Positions 1-10,352 of a stretch of 64,000 nt of DNA are shown in pieces. Position numbers and translations under genes: made by a program. Under the pieces are notes generated by a model that made no database searches, had not been told where the DNA came from, and saw only the letters and a program-made list of their open reading frames with translations. Positions within the stretch are counted from its first letter, which is position 1. Each line of letters begins with the position of its first letter. Source of the stretch: Allolobophora icterica (lineage: Eukaryota > Annelida > Clitellata > Crassiclitellata > Lumbricidae); assembly GCA_963556255.1 (NCBI GenBank), contig OY744606.1:74600168-74664167 (forward strand). The letters run 5' to 3'.

Positions 1-98
1 ACAGTAGCATGCCAAATGAGCCTTTGCCACACTCGCCATGAGATCATTGCGACAAGGTCATCTATCAGTAAGACGTCTGTGTTTTATTCATAACTTAC

Positions 99-3000
99 TT
101 TGGTGATCTTTGCCAGAGGTGGGTTCAGTTTGATAGAAGGTCCTGCTGTATTTTCTGGGAAAATGAATTTAGCCTGAAAACAAGAATGCACAGTCTTTGA
201 AATGTTACCTAACTGAATACAACTGAAAATATTCAAGCCTCATCACAAAAGACATGAATTCTGAAATCCATAAATTCACAGCTCCTTTCTGTCTGCTCTT
301 GAAGTTCTCTGTTTTCGATTACTTATCCTCTAAATCCTGTCTTCTGGGCCTCATGGATCTTGACCAGTTCTATTCAAAGGATTACAATTCAGCAAGAGGC
401 TTCGCTTTGATGTGACTATCAAGTAATGCATTGTCACTTATGATAATAAGTAAGTAAATTCTTTGTTATACCAATTGCATAACAGCACTTTGGTTTACAT
501 GCACCCATACTGCGTAGTGCTACAGAAGTACTGAGATTAGGTTATATAAACAGTTGTCATGCCCCTCCACAAAATTAGGCAGATAAGCATGAAGTACAGG
601 CAACAAAATTATGATTATTATTATTATGTTGCATACATTGTGTGCAAGATCAGTAAATCTGAATGTGATGTAGAAAGTAATTGTGAACAACAGACTTGTT
701 CAAGGTCCACGCAAAGTAACCGTCTTCAAACCTGTACACTCCACACCACAAGCCGAGTGCTTGAACCAAGCAGCTAGCATGGCCATTAATAGCACACCTC
801 ATTTGGAACAGTCTGTCATCTATGGATCCGAGACTCAACTACTGGTACAAAATTTAGTAAATACATTGAAAGAGTTTGCAAAGCAGTGCAGCAACAGTAA
901 ATGACTCAAGACTAACCTTTCGGTTTTCCTTTATGACGGGTTCCCATCTGTTCACTTGTTTCACAGCACCTTCGAAACCAATGATTCGACGAATCTGTCA
1001 CAACAAATTACAACAACAGAAAGAATGGACATACTCTGCCATTGCTACAATATTTTAACATCCACTTTCTAAGCATTGACTGATGCTTTGTGCATTCAGC
1101 TAATAGCACCACAGAAGTCACTGGCTTAGACAAGGTTCTTACTCCAAATCCTATATGGTGTACAGAGCTCATCAGAAGTAACCTTATGGTGTACAGAGCT
1201 CATCAGAAGTAACCTTATGGTGCACAGAGCTCATCAGAAGTAACCTTATGGTGTACAGAGCTCATCAGAAGTAACCTTATGGTGCACAGAGCTCATCAGA
1301 AGTAACCTTATGGTGCACAGAGCTCATCAGAAGTAACCTTATGGTGTACAGAGCTCATCAGAAGTAACCTTATGGTGTACAGAGCTCATCAGAAGTAACC
1401 TTATGGTGTAGAGAGCTCATCAGAAGTAACCTTATGGTGCACAGAGCTCATCAGAAGTAACCTTATGGTGTACAGAGCTCATCAGAAGTAACCTTATGGT
1501 GTACAGAGCTCATCAGAAGTAACCTTATGGTGTACAGAGCTCATCAGAAGTAACCTTATGGTGTACAGAGCTCATCAGAAGTAACCTTATGGTGTACAGA
1601 GCTCATCAGAAGTAACCTTATGGTGCACAGAGCTCATCAGAAGTAACCTTATGGTGTACAGAGCTCATCAGACGTAACCTTATGGTGTACAGAGCTCATC
1701 AGAAGTAACCTTATGGTGTACAGAGCTCATCAGAAGTAACCTTATGGTGCACAGAGCTCATCAGAAGTAACCTTATGGTGTACAGAGCTCATCAGAAGTA
1801 ACCTTATGGTGCACAGAGCTCATCAGAAGTAACCTTATGGTGCACAGAGCTCATCAGAAGTAACCTTATGGTGTACAGAGCTCATCAGAAGTAACCTTAT
1901 GGTGTACAGAGCTCATCAGAAGTAACCTTATGGTGTAGAGAGCTCATCAGAAGTAACCTTATGGTGCACAGAGCTCATCAGAAGTAACCTTATGGTGTAC
2001 AGAGCTCATCAGAAGTAACCTTATGGTGTACAGAGCTCATCAGAAGTAACCTTATGGTGTACAGAGCTCATCAGAAGTAACCTTATGGTGTACAGAGCTC
2101 ATCAGAAGTAACCTTATGGTGCACAGAGCTCATCAGAAGTAACCTTATGGTGCACAGAGCTCATCAGAAGTAACCTTATGGTGTACAGAGCTCATCAGAA
2201 GTAACCTTATGGTGTACAGAGCTCATCAGAAGTAACCTTATGGTGTACAGAGCTCATCAGAAGTAACCTTATGGTGTACAGAGCTCATCAGAAGTAACCT
2301 TATGGTGTACAGAGCTCATCAGAAGTAACCTTATGGTGTACAGAGCTCATCAGAAGTAACCTTACGGTGTACAGAGCTCATCAGAAGTAACCTTATGGTG
2401 TACAGAGCTCATCAGAAGTAACCTTACGGTGTACAGAGCTCATCAGAAGTAACCTTATGGTGTACAGAGCTCATCAGAAGTAACCTTATGGTGTACAGAG
2501 CTCATCAGAAGTAACCTTATGGTGTACAGAGCTCATCAGAAGTAACCTTATGGTGTACAGAGCTCATCAGAAGTAACCTTATGGTGTACAGAGCTCATCA
2601 GAAGTAACCTTATGGTGTACAGAGCTCATCAGAAGTAACCTTATGGTGTACAGAGCTCATCAGAAGTAACCTTATGGTGTACAGAGCTCATCAGAAGTAA
2701 CCTTATGGTGCACAGAGCTCATCAGAAGTAACCTTATGGTGCACAGAGCTCATCAGAAGTAACCTTATGGTGCACAGAGCTCATCAGAAGTAACCTTATG
2801 GTGTACAGAGCTCATCAGAAGTAACCTTATGGTGTACAGAGCTCATCAGAAGTAACCTTATGGTGTACAGAGCTCATCAGAAGTAACCTTATGGTGCACA
2901 GAGCTCATCAGAAGTAACCTTATGGTGCACAGAGCTCATCAGAAGTAACCTTATGGTGCACAGAGCTCATCAGAAGTAACCTTATGGTGCACAGAGCTCA

Positions 3001-6000
3001 TCAGAAGTAACCTTATGGTGTACAGAGCTCATCAGAAGTAACCTTATGGTGCACAGAGCTCATCAGAAGTAACCTTATGGTGTACAGAGCTCATCAGAAG
3101 TAACCTTATGGTGCACAGAGCTCATCAGAAGTAACCTTATGGTGTACAGAGCTCATCAGAAGTAACCTTATGGTGCACAGAGCTCATCAGAAGTAACCTT
3201 ATGGTGCACAGAGCTCATCAGAAGTAACCTTATGGTGTACAGAGCTCATCAGAAGTAACCTTATGGTGTACAGAGCTCATCAGAAGTAACCTTATGGTGT
3301 ACAGAGCTCATCAGAAGTAACCTTATGGTGCACAGAGCTCATCAGAAGTAACCTTATGGTGTACAGAGCTCATCAGAAGTAACCTTATGGTGTACAGAGC
3401 TCATCAGAAGTAACCTTATGGTGTACAGAGCTCATCAGAAGTAACCTTATGGTGTACAGAGCTCATCAGAAGTAACCTTATGGTGTACAGAGCTCATCAG
3501 AAGTAACCTTATGGTGCACAGAGCTCATCAGAAGTAACCTTATGGTGTACAGAGCTCATCAGAAGTAACCTTATGGTGTACAGAGCTCATCAGAAGTAAC
3601 CTTATGGTGCACAGAGCTCATCAGAAGTAACCTTATGGTGTACAGAGCTCATCAGAAGTAACCTTATGGTGTACAGAGCTCATCAGAAGTAACCTTATGG
3701 TGTACAGAGCTCATCAGAAGTAACCTTATGGTGTACAGAGCTCATCAGAAGTAACCTTATGGTGTACAGAGCTCATCAGAAGTAACCTTATGGTGCACAG
3801 AGCTCATCAGAAGTAACCTTATGGTGTACAGAGCTCATCAGAAGTAACCTTATGGTGTACAGAGCTCATCAGAAGTAACCTTATGGTGTACAGAGCTCAT
3901 CAGAAGTAACCTTATGGTGCACAGAGCTCATCAGAAGTAACCTTATGGTGTACAGAGCTCATCAGAAGTAACCTTATGGTGTACAGAGCTCATCAGAAGT
4001 AACCTTATGGTGTACAGAGCTCATCAGAAGTAACCTTATGGTGTACAGAGCTCATCAGAAGTAACCTTATGGTGCACAGAGCTCATCAGAAGTAACCTTA
4101 TGGTGTACAGAGCTCATCAGAAGTAACCTTATGGTGTACAGAGCTCATCAGAAGTAACCTTATGGTGTACAGAGCTCATCAGAAGTAACCTTATGGTGCA
4201 CAGAGCTCATCAGAAGTAACCTTATGGTGTACAGAGCTCATCAGAAGTAACCTTATGGTGTACAGAGCTCATCAGAAGTAACCTTATGGTGTACAGAGCT
4301 CATCAGAAGTAACCTTATGGTGTACAGAGCTCATCAGAAGTAACCTTATGGTGTACAGAGCTCATCAGAAGTAACCTTATGGTGTACAGAGCTCATCAGA
4401 AGTAACCTTATGGTGCACAGAGCTCATCAGAAGTAACCTTATGGTGTACAGAGCTCATCAGAAGTAACCTTATGGTGTACAGAGCTCATCAGAAGTAACC
4501 TTATGGTGCACAGAGCTCATCAGAAGTAACCTTATGGTGTACAGAGCTCATCAGAAGTAACCTTATGGTGTACAGAGCTCATCAGAAGTAACCTTATGGT
4601 GTACAGAGCTCATCAGAAGTAACCTTATGGTGTACAGAGCTCATCAGAAGTAACCTTATGGTGTACAGAGCTCATCAGAAGTAACCTTATGGTGCACAGA
4701 GCTCATCAGAAGTAACCTTATGGTGTACAGAGCTCATCAGAAGTAACCTTATGGTGTACAGAGCTCATCAGAAGTAACCTTATGGTGTACAGAGCTCATC
4801 AGAAGTAACCTTATGGTGCACAGAGCTCATCAGAAGTAACCTTATGGTGTACAGAGCTCATCAGAAGTAACCTTATGGTGTACAGAGCTCATCAGAAGTA
4901 ACCTTATGGTGTACAGAGCTCATCAGAAGTAACCTTATGGTGTACAGAGCTCATCAGAAGTAACCTTATGGTGTACAGAGCTCATCAGAAGTAACCTTAT
5001 GGTGTACAGAGCTCATCAGAAGTAACCTTATGGTGCACAGAGCTCATCAGAAGTAACCTTATGGTGTACAGAGCTCATCAGAAGTAACCTTATGGTGTAC
5101 AGAGCTCATCAGAAGTAACCTTATGGTGCACAGAGCTCATCAGAAGTAACCTTATGGTGTACAGAGCTCATCAGAAGTAACCTTATGGTGTACAGAGCTC
5201 ATCAGAAGTAACCTTATGGTGTACAGAGCTCATCAGAAGTAACCTTATGGTGCACAGAGCTCATCAGAAGTAACCTTATGGTGTACAGAGCTCATCAGAA
5301 GTAACCTTATGGTGTACAGAGCTCATCAGAAGTAACCTTACGGTGTACAGAGCTCATCAGAAGTAACCTTATGGTGTACAGAGCTCATCAGAAGTAACCT
5401 TATGGTGTACAGAGCTCATCAGAAGTAACCTTACGGTGTACAGAGCTCATCAGAAGTAACCTTATCGTCTGACAATTTCTTTACATTACTGATAATTTTT
5501 TACAGGGCTGCCGCTTCCTGGTAATAGATGGTCCTACAGTCAATGTGTTAGGCAATACGTTAGCAGCTATTTTATAGAGCACCCATATGCAAACAGCATT
5601 AGTTAAGATTAACAGCATACCCTATTTAACGAGTTACAGTTTGTTATTTCTGCAAGAAATGTACTAACCCTCTTTTGTTCATGAGCTGGTAGAGCTTCTT
5701 CGACTATTTTCTGGTCTTTTCTGATCCGCTTCAGCTGCTTTTTCGCAGCCCCCGGTAGATCCAAGCAATTAACGAGTTTATGCAGTGGTACTTTGACTGA
5801 AGAAAACATTGAATGTGAAACAGAATAACCTCACTATAACAAGCATTATTAGAACAATTCTGAAATGGATGGGGAATGAATCACACTCTGAAATTTAGAT
5901 ATGAATTAAATTAAATAACTGACAAAACAAAAAGAATACGAAGCTTTTGTTTTGGACCAGTCACCAAGCATGCCCAGTAGTTCCTTATTAGTGAAAGTCA

Positions 6001-7595
6001 CAACAAGATGACAATATCCAGAAAAGCACAAAACTTGAAATAGTAACCGAAGGAGCATTACAAGGCAGATTAAAGGTACTAGAAGTAAATAGTGACAGAA
6101 AAATATAAGTTTATGCAAAAGTAGTATATCAATGCGCATCAAGCGACCTCAACTTTTGAAATACTTCAGATTATATGTATTTGGTTTAAAATTATTTAAC
6201 ATCTAGTCAAGCATCACATTTCATCAGCCTGTATGTGCTACAAACTCAATAATAATACAATGTTATAAGGCCCAAAAAAAATAATGGTGTGTTTCCGGTA
6301 ACGCGACCGAGTCACTTTTTTGGCGCGACTCGGATAATTTTGGGAAAAAATTTTTTTCCCGTAACCCACAGCGTGTCAGAGTTGCAGATTTCCGACAATT
6401 GAAAACATTGCATTCCGTGCAGACGTGCAGAATTGCGACATTATAGCTGCGCTCACTAAAGCAGATAGCTTTGGGAAATCAGCGGTCTTTCTATGTAAAT
6501 AAGTGCACCGTTAATTAGAGCAATGAATTGGCTGCAAGTTTCCCACGGTCAGTTTTTACAAAAGTGGGAGGGTCGGGGAGATAATAGATCCGAAAGTCGG
6601 CGATTTTCCCACGGTTTCTCGCCAGCGTTATTTCACTAGTCCGATCGTCGTACGTATTCAATGTTTCAACAAATTCTACGATTATCGTAGGTACCAAAGT
6701 AGGCCTACAAGTAAAGCTTCCTTTGTAGAAACCAGCCTCAAGGTCAGCCTCGGCCTCCTAAGCAAACAGCAACATCTACGATTATCGTACGTACCAAAGT
6801 AGGCCTACAAGTAAAGCTTTCTTTATAGAAACCAGCCTCAAGGTCAGCCTCAGCCTCCTAAGCAACCAGTGTACTTAGCAACCAACCTCCGTAGCATTTA
6901 ACCTTAACCATCCTTCTTGGCAACCAAATTTCGTAGCAAACAGCCTCAATGTCAGCCTCTTTAGCACTCAGTTTCAGAGTCAGACTCAGGCCGAGTCTTT
7001 AGCAACCAGCCTCTTTAGCAACCATTCTTAACAGCCAACCTCCTTCGCAGCGAGTGTTCTTAGCAACCATCCTCCTTAGCAACCGCCATCTTTGGCAACA
7101 ACTTTCTTATCAACAGCACTCCTTTGCAACCAACCTTCTTCAATATCGATCTCTAAAGCACCCCTCGGACACAGTTTGGGTCCGCTACTCCGGGGTCCGA
7201 TATACATGCCCTATAATCCTATATACATACCTACATACATACATACCGAGATACATACATGCATGCATACATACATGCATACATACATACATACGTAGAG
7301 TATGCATGCATACATACATACACACATACAGAGATACATACAGAGATACATACATACATGCATACATAGAGTATGCATGCATACATCCATACATGCACAC
7401 AAGTATGCATACAAACATACATACGTACACATGTATGCATGGATACATACATACATACAAGTATGCATACATACATACATACATACATGTATGCATGTAT
7501 GTATGTATCTCTGTATATGTGTATGTATGCATACTTGTATGCATGTATGTATGCATACATACATACAAGTATGCATACATACATACATACATTCA

Positions 7596-7628
<33 letters not shown>

Positions 7629-7963
7629 GCATGTATGTATCTCTGTTTATGTGTATGTATGTATGTATGTATGCATGCATACTCTATGTATGTATGCATG
7701 TATGTATGTATGTATATAGCGGACCCCGGAATAGCACACCCCCGAAATAGCATTGTATAAAAATATTTTACCAGAAAAAAAATATTTTCCTACCTACCTA
7801 CCCAGTTTTTTAAAACTCTGTTACCGGAAACACACCATTATTTTTTTTTGGCCTAAAGAAAGCTTTCTTGGTTAAAATTATTTGTAGAAAACATTCCATA
7901 CCTCCTTTTAGTCCTGGGTTTGGTCGATGTTCATCGCTGCTAACAGCCTGATGGTTTTCAGTG
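99..7963 (-). CDS. UTP14: UTP14 (U3 snoRNP / SSU processome protein), four internal exons, gene partial
   Basis: Four minus-strand exons with GT/AG sites and matching phases, in coding order: 7902-7963, 5669-5796, 917-994, 99-173. They encode about 113 residues resembling the N-terminal third of UTP14: an LPGAAKKQLKRIRK segment and LPAHEQKR (exon 5669-5796), VKQVNRWEPVIKENRK (like the VLSKWDPVVLKNRQ region of human UTP14A), then AKFIFPENTAG (like AEQLVFPLEKEE). UTP14 is a nucleolar protein of the small-subunit processome, needed for 18S rRNA maturation; it activates the helicase DHR1/DHX37 (family knowledge). The C-terminal half continues beyond the left edge. I could not recognise the 5' exons to the right of 7963. 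The intron between 994 and 5669 is filled by a 31-bp satellite, and the one between 5796 and 7902 by a Harbinger-like element. Identification rests on short conserved blocks, all in order and on one strand. Confidence 0.8.
1152..5465. repeat. 31-bp satellite array, about 139 copies, in a UTP14 intron
   Basis: A head-to-tail array of a 31-bp unit of the form TGGTGTACAGAGCTCATCAG + AAGTAACCTTA fills about 4.3 kb of one intron. Copies are almost identical. The main variation is T or C in GTGTAC/GTGCAC; rarer variants are GTAGAG (about 1406 and 1933), GACGTAAC (about 1670) and TTACGG (near 2365, 2425, 5340 and 5430). The unit length is not a multiple of three and the array has no long ORF. From about 3514 the C-variant copies recur at intervals of 3, 6, 4, 5, 4, 7, then 3, 6, 4, 7, then 3, 4 units, which shows multi-unit (about 620-bp) duplication blocks. 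Confidence 0.97.
6675..6875. repeat. 100-bp tandem duplication inside the Harbinger-like element
   Basis: The sequence starting CTACGATTATCGTA at 6677 recurs exactly 100 bp later at 6777. Both copies continue through GTACCAAAGTAGGCCTACAA, TAGAAACCAGCCTCAAGGTC and CCTCCTAAGCAA with few differences. Confidence 0.9.
7210..7718. repeat. ATAC/GTAT tetranucleotide microsatellite in alternating orientation
   Basis: About 500 bp of tetranucleotide repeat: mostly ATAC to about 7490, GTAT to about 7550, ATAC to about 7630 and GTAT to 7718. The two orientations are complementary, so each strand can fold on itself. The flanks GGGGTCCGATATA and TATAGCGGACCCC form a short inverted pair. The long Tyr/Ile/His-rich ORFs here are microsatellite artefacts. 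Confidence 0.95.
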
Positions 7964-8339
7964 CTGAAAAGTAAATAAATAAATTTAACAACAAATAAAT
8001 ATAAAGTCATTTCCTAAATGAAGTTAAAATTTCATCATTTCTGGTATGCCCAGCTTCTGTCACATTTGATTCTACATGACAATAAATACATGATCCTGCA
8101 ATCTATCTATTCTCCGCCTCTTTCTTGCCAGCAACTGGTGTCCATTCGATTTGATTATGGTTGTGAGTAGTTTTCTTGGACAGGTGCTATATAAATTGTG
8201 CACTTAAGACTTATAGTAACACAACACGTTCTCTTTCCATTTCTGGTTCACAAGTGTGAAGAATGCATAGATTTTGCTTGATTGTAGATAGCTGTCTGTA
8301 ATCAAATGCTCATGAGTTGTTAATTAAAGTACGATTAAT

Positions 8340-8455
8340 TTGTAACATCTACAGCACCAGTGCCTAATGCATAAGGCATCAACTGATGGTGCACCAAACC
8401 CAAGCCATAATCAGGTCAACATCAAGATCAGTTTGCTGAGACAGAGTCAGCCTGT
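8340..8455. repeat. Interspersed repeat family C, copy 1
   Basis: About 110 bp beginning GTAACATCTACAGCACCAG and running through TGCATAAGGCATCAACTGAT, CCAAGCCATAATCAGGTCAA. Related copies occur at 13813-13910 and 62098-62190 (consensus starts GTAACTTCTATTGTGCCGG), so this is a dispersed family. No coding content; class unknown. Confidence 0.8.
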
Positions 8456-8608
8456 GGTGAGTAAGCAATTGGAACATGTTGAGCACGAAATGACAGAGCA
8501 GAAATTCTAGAAAGTGTTTCTTGGGAAGACTTGCATATTTAGTTTATCTAGTTTTACAGTATTAATATAAGGCTTGATCACTAAAGCTAGGCACATCCAT
8601 GTATAAGT

Positions 8609-8863
8609 GGGATCAGCCCGAATCCCCGAAACAGAATTTCGCCCGGATCCCCAAAATCGATTTTCTATATTATATCTATATTCTAGATTATATCGAGATA
8701 CATCAAGGCTGCGCTAGGTCTATTCATGTATAAGAGTTTACAATTTAACTTTGAATAGTTTTCGGGAGTTAGGCCGCTTTCTATAAACTGTTTTCGGGAA
8801 ATCAGGCTTTTTGTATTTTCAGCTTTTTCGGGGATTCAGGTTTCGGGAATTCGGGCCGGACCC
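8609..8863. mobile_element. 255-bp terminal-inverted-repeat element with 8-bp target duplication
   Basis: The left end GGGATCAGCCCGAATCCCCG and the complement of the right end, GGGTCCGGCCCGAATTCCCG, are imperfect inverted repeats that continue into further CCCGAAA-type stretches. Perfect 8-bp direct repeats GTATAAGT flank it (8601-8608 and 8864-8871). An 8-bp duplication fits hAT, Merlin or P-type transposition, but the termini match none that I recognise, so it is an unclassified MITE-like element. Confidence 0.75.
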
Positions 8864-9029
8864 GTATAAGTAAGTATATTCTTTATTTTAACCAGTTGAC
8901 AAAATGCACTCTGGTGTACCTTACGTGTAAATTAGCAGTTTGCAAGTTACAGTTTCCGGTTTAATTCAAATACAACATCCTAACCAAGAAAGTCTTTCTT
9001 ATTAAGCTATCAGCTATGGGTAAAATCCG

Positions 9030-10344
9030 GGTAATTGAGGCTTTTAGCGTCCCCTATTTTTTTTTTTTTTTCTTTTTTCCGCTATTTAAAGTTTTAAGCA
9101 TATGTAAACCAACATAACAAATTTATTTTTGTAATATTTTGCATACATTCAGACAGGTTAAAGAAAAAAGTGTTATAGTTATTGTCGTTGCAGTTTACAT
9201 ATAATTTTCTGCAATTGAAACAAGGAAATTGCTGAAAAAGTTATCCCTGAAATGATTTCGGAACATGAACTCATGTAGATATGATGGAAATAATTCACTG
9301 CTTGTCCCGAATTGTCTCTTCAGTTTGCGCTTGGCTCGCATCCACATATTTTCTACGTTCTGGGTGTGTACACTTGGGTCGTCCTGATCTACGAAATTCT
9401 GCTGATGGACCACAACTGAATGTTCGTATATACCGTCCCGTATATTAGTAATGTTTGCATAGGCAGCCCAACCATCAGATATAATGTGCGAACCGGGCAG
9501 TATATGCTCTTCAATGCACCTTTCAAGTGTAGCTGCGCGTCGATCTGCAACCTCTACAAGAAAACATCGGCCACTGTCGCGTTCGATTCCACCAAAGACC
9601 CAATGGCCGTCACGCCACTGGCCTCTGTGGTATTTCCGGTGGAAATATTTGCTTTCGTCTATCTCAACCACTATCGCATCACCATTTATATCAAATCCGC
9701 CGATTTCACCAGCATTAGCCTCAAGCCACGTTTCACATTCCTCCCGCATGAAATTGCACCAATCGATAATTTTCTTCCTGTCACCCACGTCTGCTTCATG
9801 TTGTATTATATTCTGGGGCATGTCGTACGACCAACAATACAAAACCACCACAATCTGTTGCAGCGATAAGTGACTTCGGGAAAAAAATGAACGTTCCCGA
9901 ACGGATTTACGTGTTCCACAACGGCGGCAAGACCATCGGCGCCCGTCTATACCTTGCGCATACTGAATGAGAGTGCAGAGCTGATTACACACTGGGCACG
10001 TGTAACTGTTATGTATAAGGCTTCTTCGAGCACACCACTGCAAGGCCAGTTCTGTGTTTTCCATAGCTGGTAAAAGGGTCGCCAAACGCCAAGTTTCGGT
10101 CCGTACCACCTGTACCGCGAGGACATCATTCGGATGCACGATATTGTTCGGGTGAAATAGAACTAAAGCCATAAATTGTAGTACTAGTTTTAATTAAAAT
10201 TATTTATTTTTCTTTGACAAAATGGCAGCTGAAAACGCCGTCTGCACATCAGAAAAGTAAGTAAGGGCGTTCATTTAACAGCTTGCAATTTTTTATGCAT
10301 AAAAAAAGAAAAAAAAATAGGGGACGCTAAAAGCCTCAATTACC
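9030..10344 (-). mobile_element. Merlin DNA transposon, apparently complete
   Basis: Termini starting GGTAATTGAGGCTTTTAGCG are perfect inverted repeats for at least 30 bp before running into T-rich/A-rich tracts. A perfect 8-bp duplication AAAATCCG flanks them (9022-9029 and 10345-10352), as expected for Merlin (8-9 bp). The single gene inside is an uninterrupted IS1595/IS1016-type transposase. Identical ends, an intact ORF and a perfect target duplication all argue for recent insertion. Confidence 0.93.
9195..10172 (-). CDS. Merlin (ISXO2/IS1595-like DDE) transposase
   Basis: An intact 325-residue ORF. A zinc ribbon near the N-terminus (C59-x2-C62 and C82-x2-C85) is followed by an ISXO2-like catalytic core: IDESKY with D172, KYHRGQWRDGHWVFGGIER (residues 180-198), ISDGWAAY with D233, and HTQNVENMW with E274, giving a DDE triad. 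The RKLKRQFG and FMFRNHFRDNFF segments match the C-terminal part of the family. It would catalyse cut-and-paste transposition of the surrounding element. No stop or frameshift interrupts it and I see no intron. The start is the first Met of the frame. Domain and family are certain; present activity is inferred. Confidence 0.93.
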   Translation of the reverse strand: MALVLFHPNNIVHPNDVLAVQVVRTETWRLATLLPAMENTELALQWCARRSLIHNSYTCPVCNQLCTLIQYAQGIDGRRWSCRRCGTRKSVRERSFFSRSHLSLQQIVVVLYCWSYDMPQNIIQHEADVGDRKKIIDWCNFMREECETWLEANAGEIGGFDINGDAIVVEIDESKYFHRKYHRGQWRDGHWVFGGIERDSGRCFLVEVADRRAATLERCIEEHILPGSHIISDGWAAYANITNIRDGIYEHSVVVHQQNFVDQDDPSVHTQNVENMWMRAKRKLKRQFGTSSELFPSYLHEFMFRNHFRDNFFSNFLVSIAENYM

Positions 10345-10352
10345 AAAATCCG

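Larger units (their letters stand above)
6269..7853. mobile_element. Non-autonomous PIF/Harbinger-like element with a microsatellite core
   Basis: The ends are inverted repeats of about 30 bp: GGCCCAAAAAAAATAATGG at the left and its near-complement ending in TTTTTTGGCC at 7853, both continuing into GTGTGTTTCCGGTAAC. The flanks carry a possible 3-bp target duplication TAA (6266-6268 and 7854-7856). A GGCC-type terminus with a TAA/TWA duplication is characteristic of PIF/Harbinger transposons (family knowledge). No transposase is visible. The interior holds a 100-bp tandem duplication, an imperfect AGCAACCAGCCTC-like repeat to about 7140, and a long ATAC/GTAT tract. It lies in a UTP14 intron. 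Confidence 0.7.

Noticed and set aside
1152..5465. CRISPR-like array
   Set aside because: The units abut directly with no unique spacers, and the genome is eukaryotic; it is a satellite.
7054..7760. Several 120-220-aa ORFs on both strands rich in Tyr, Ile, His, Met and Cys
   Set aside because: They are translations of the ATAC/GTAT microsatellite, open in many frames on both strands; no protein family is implied.
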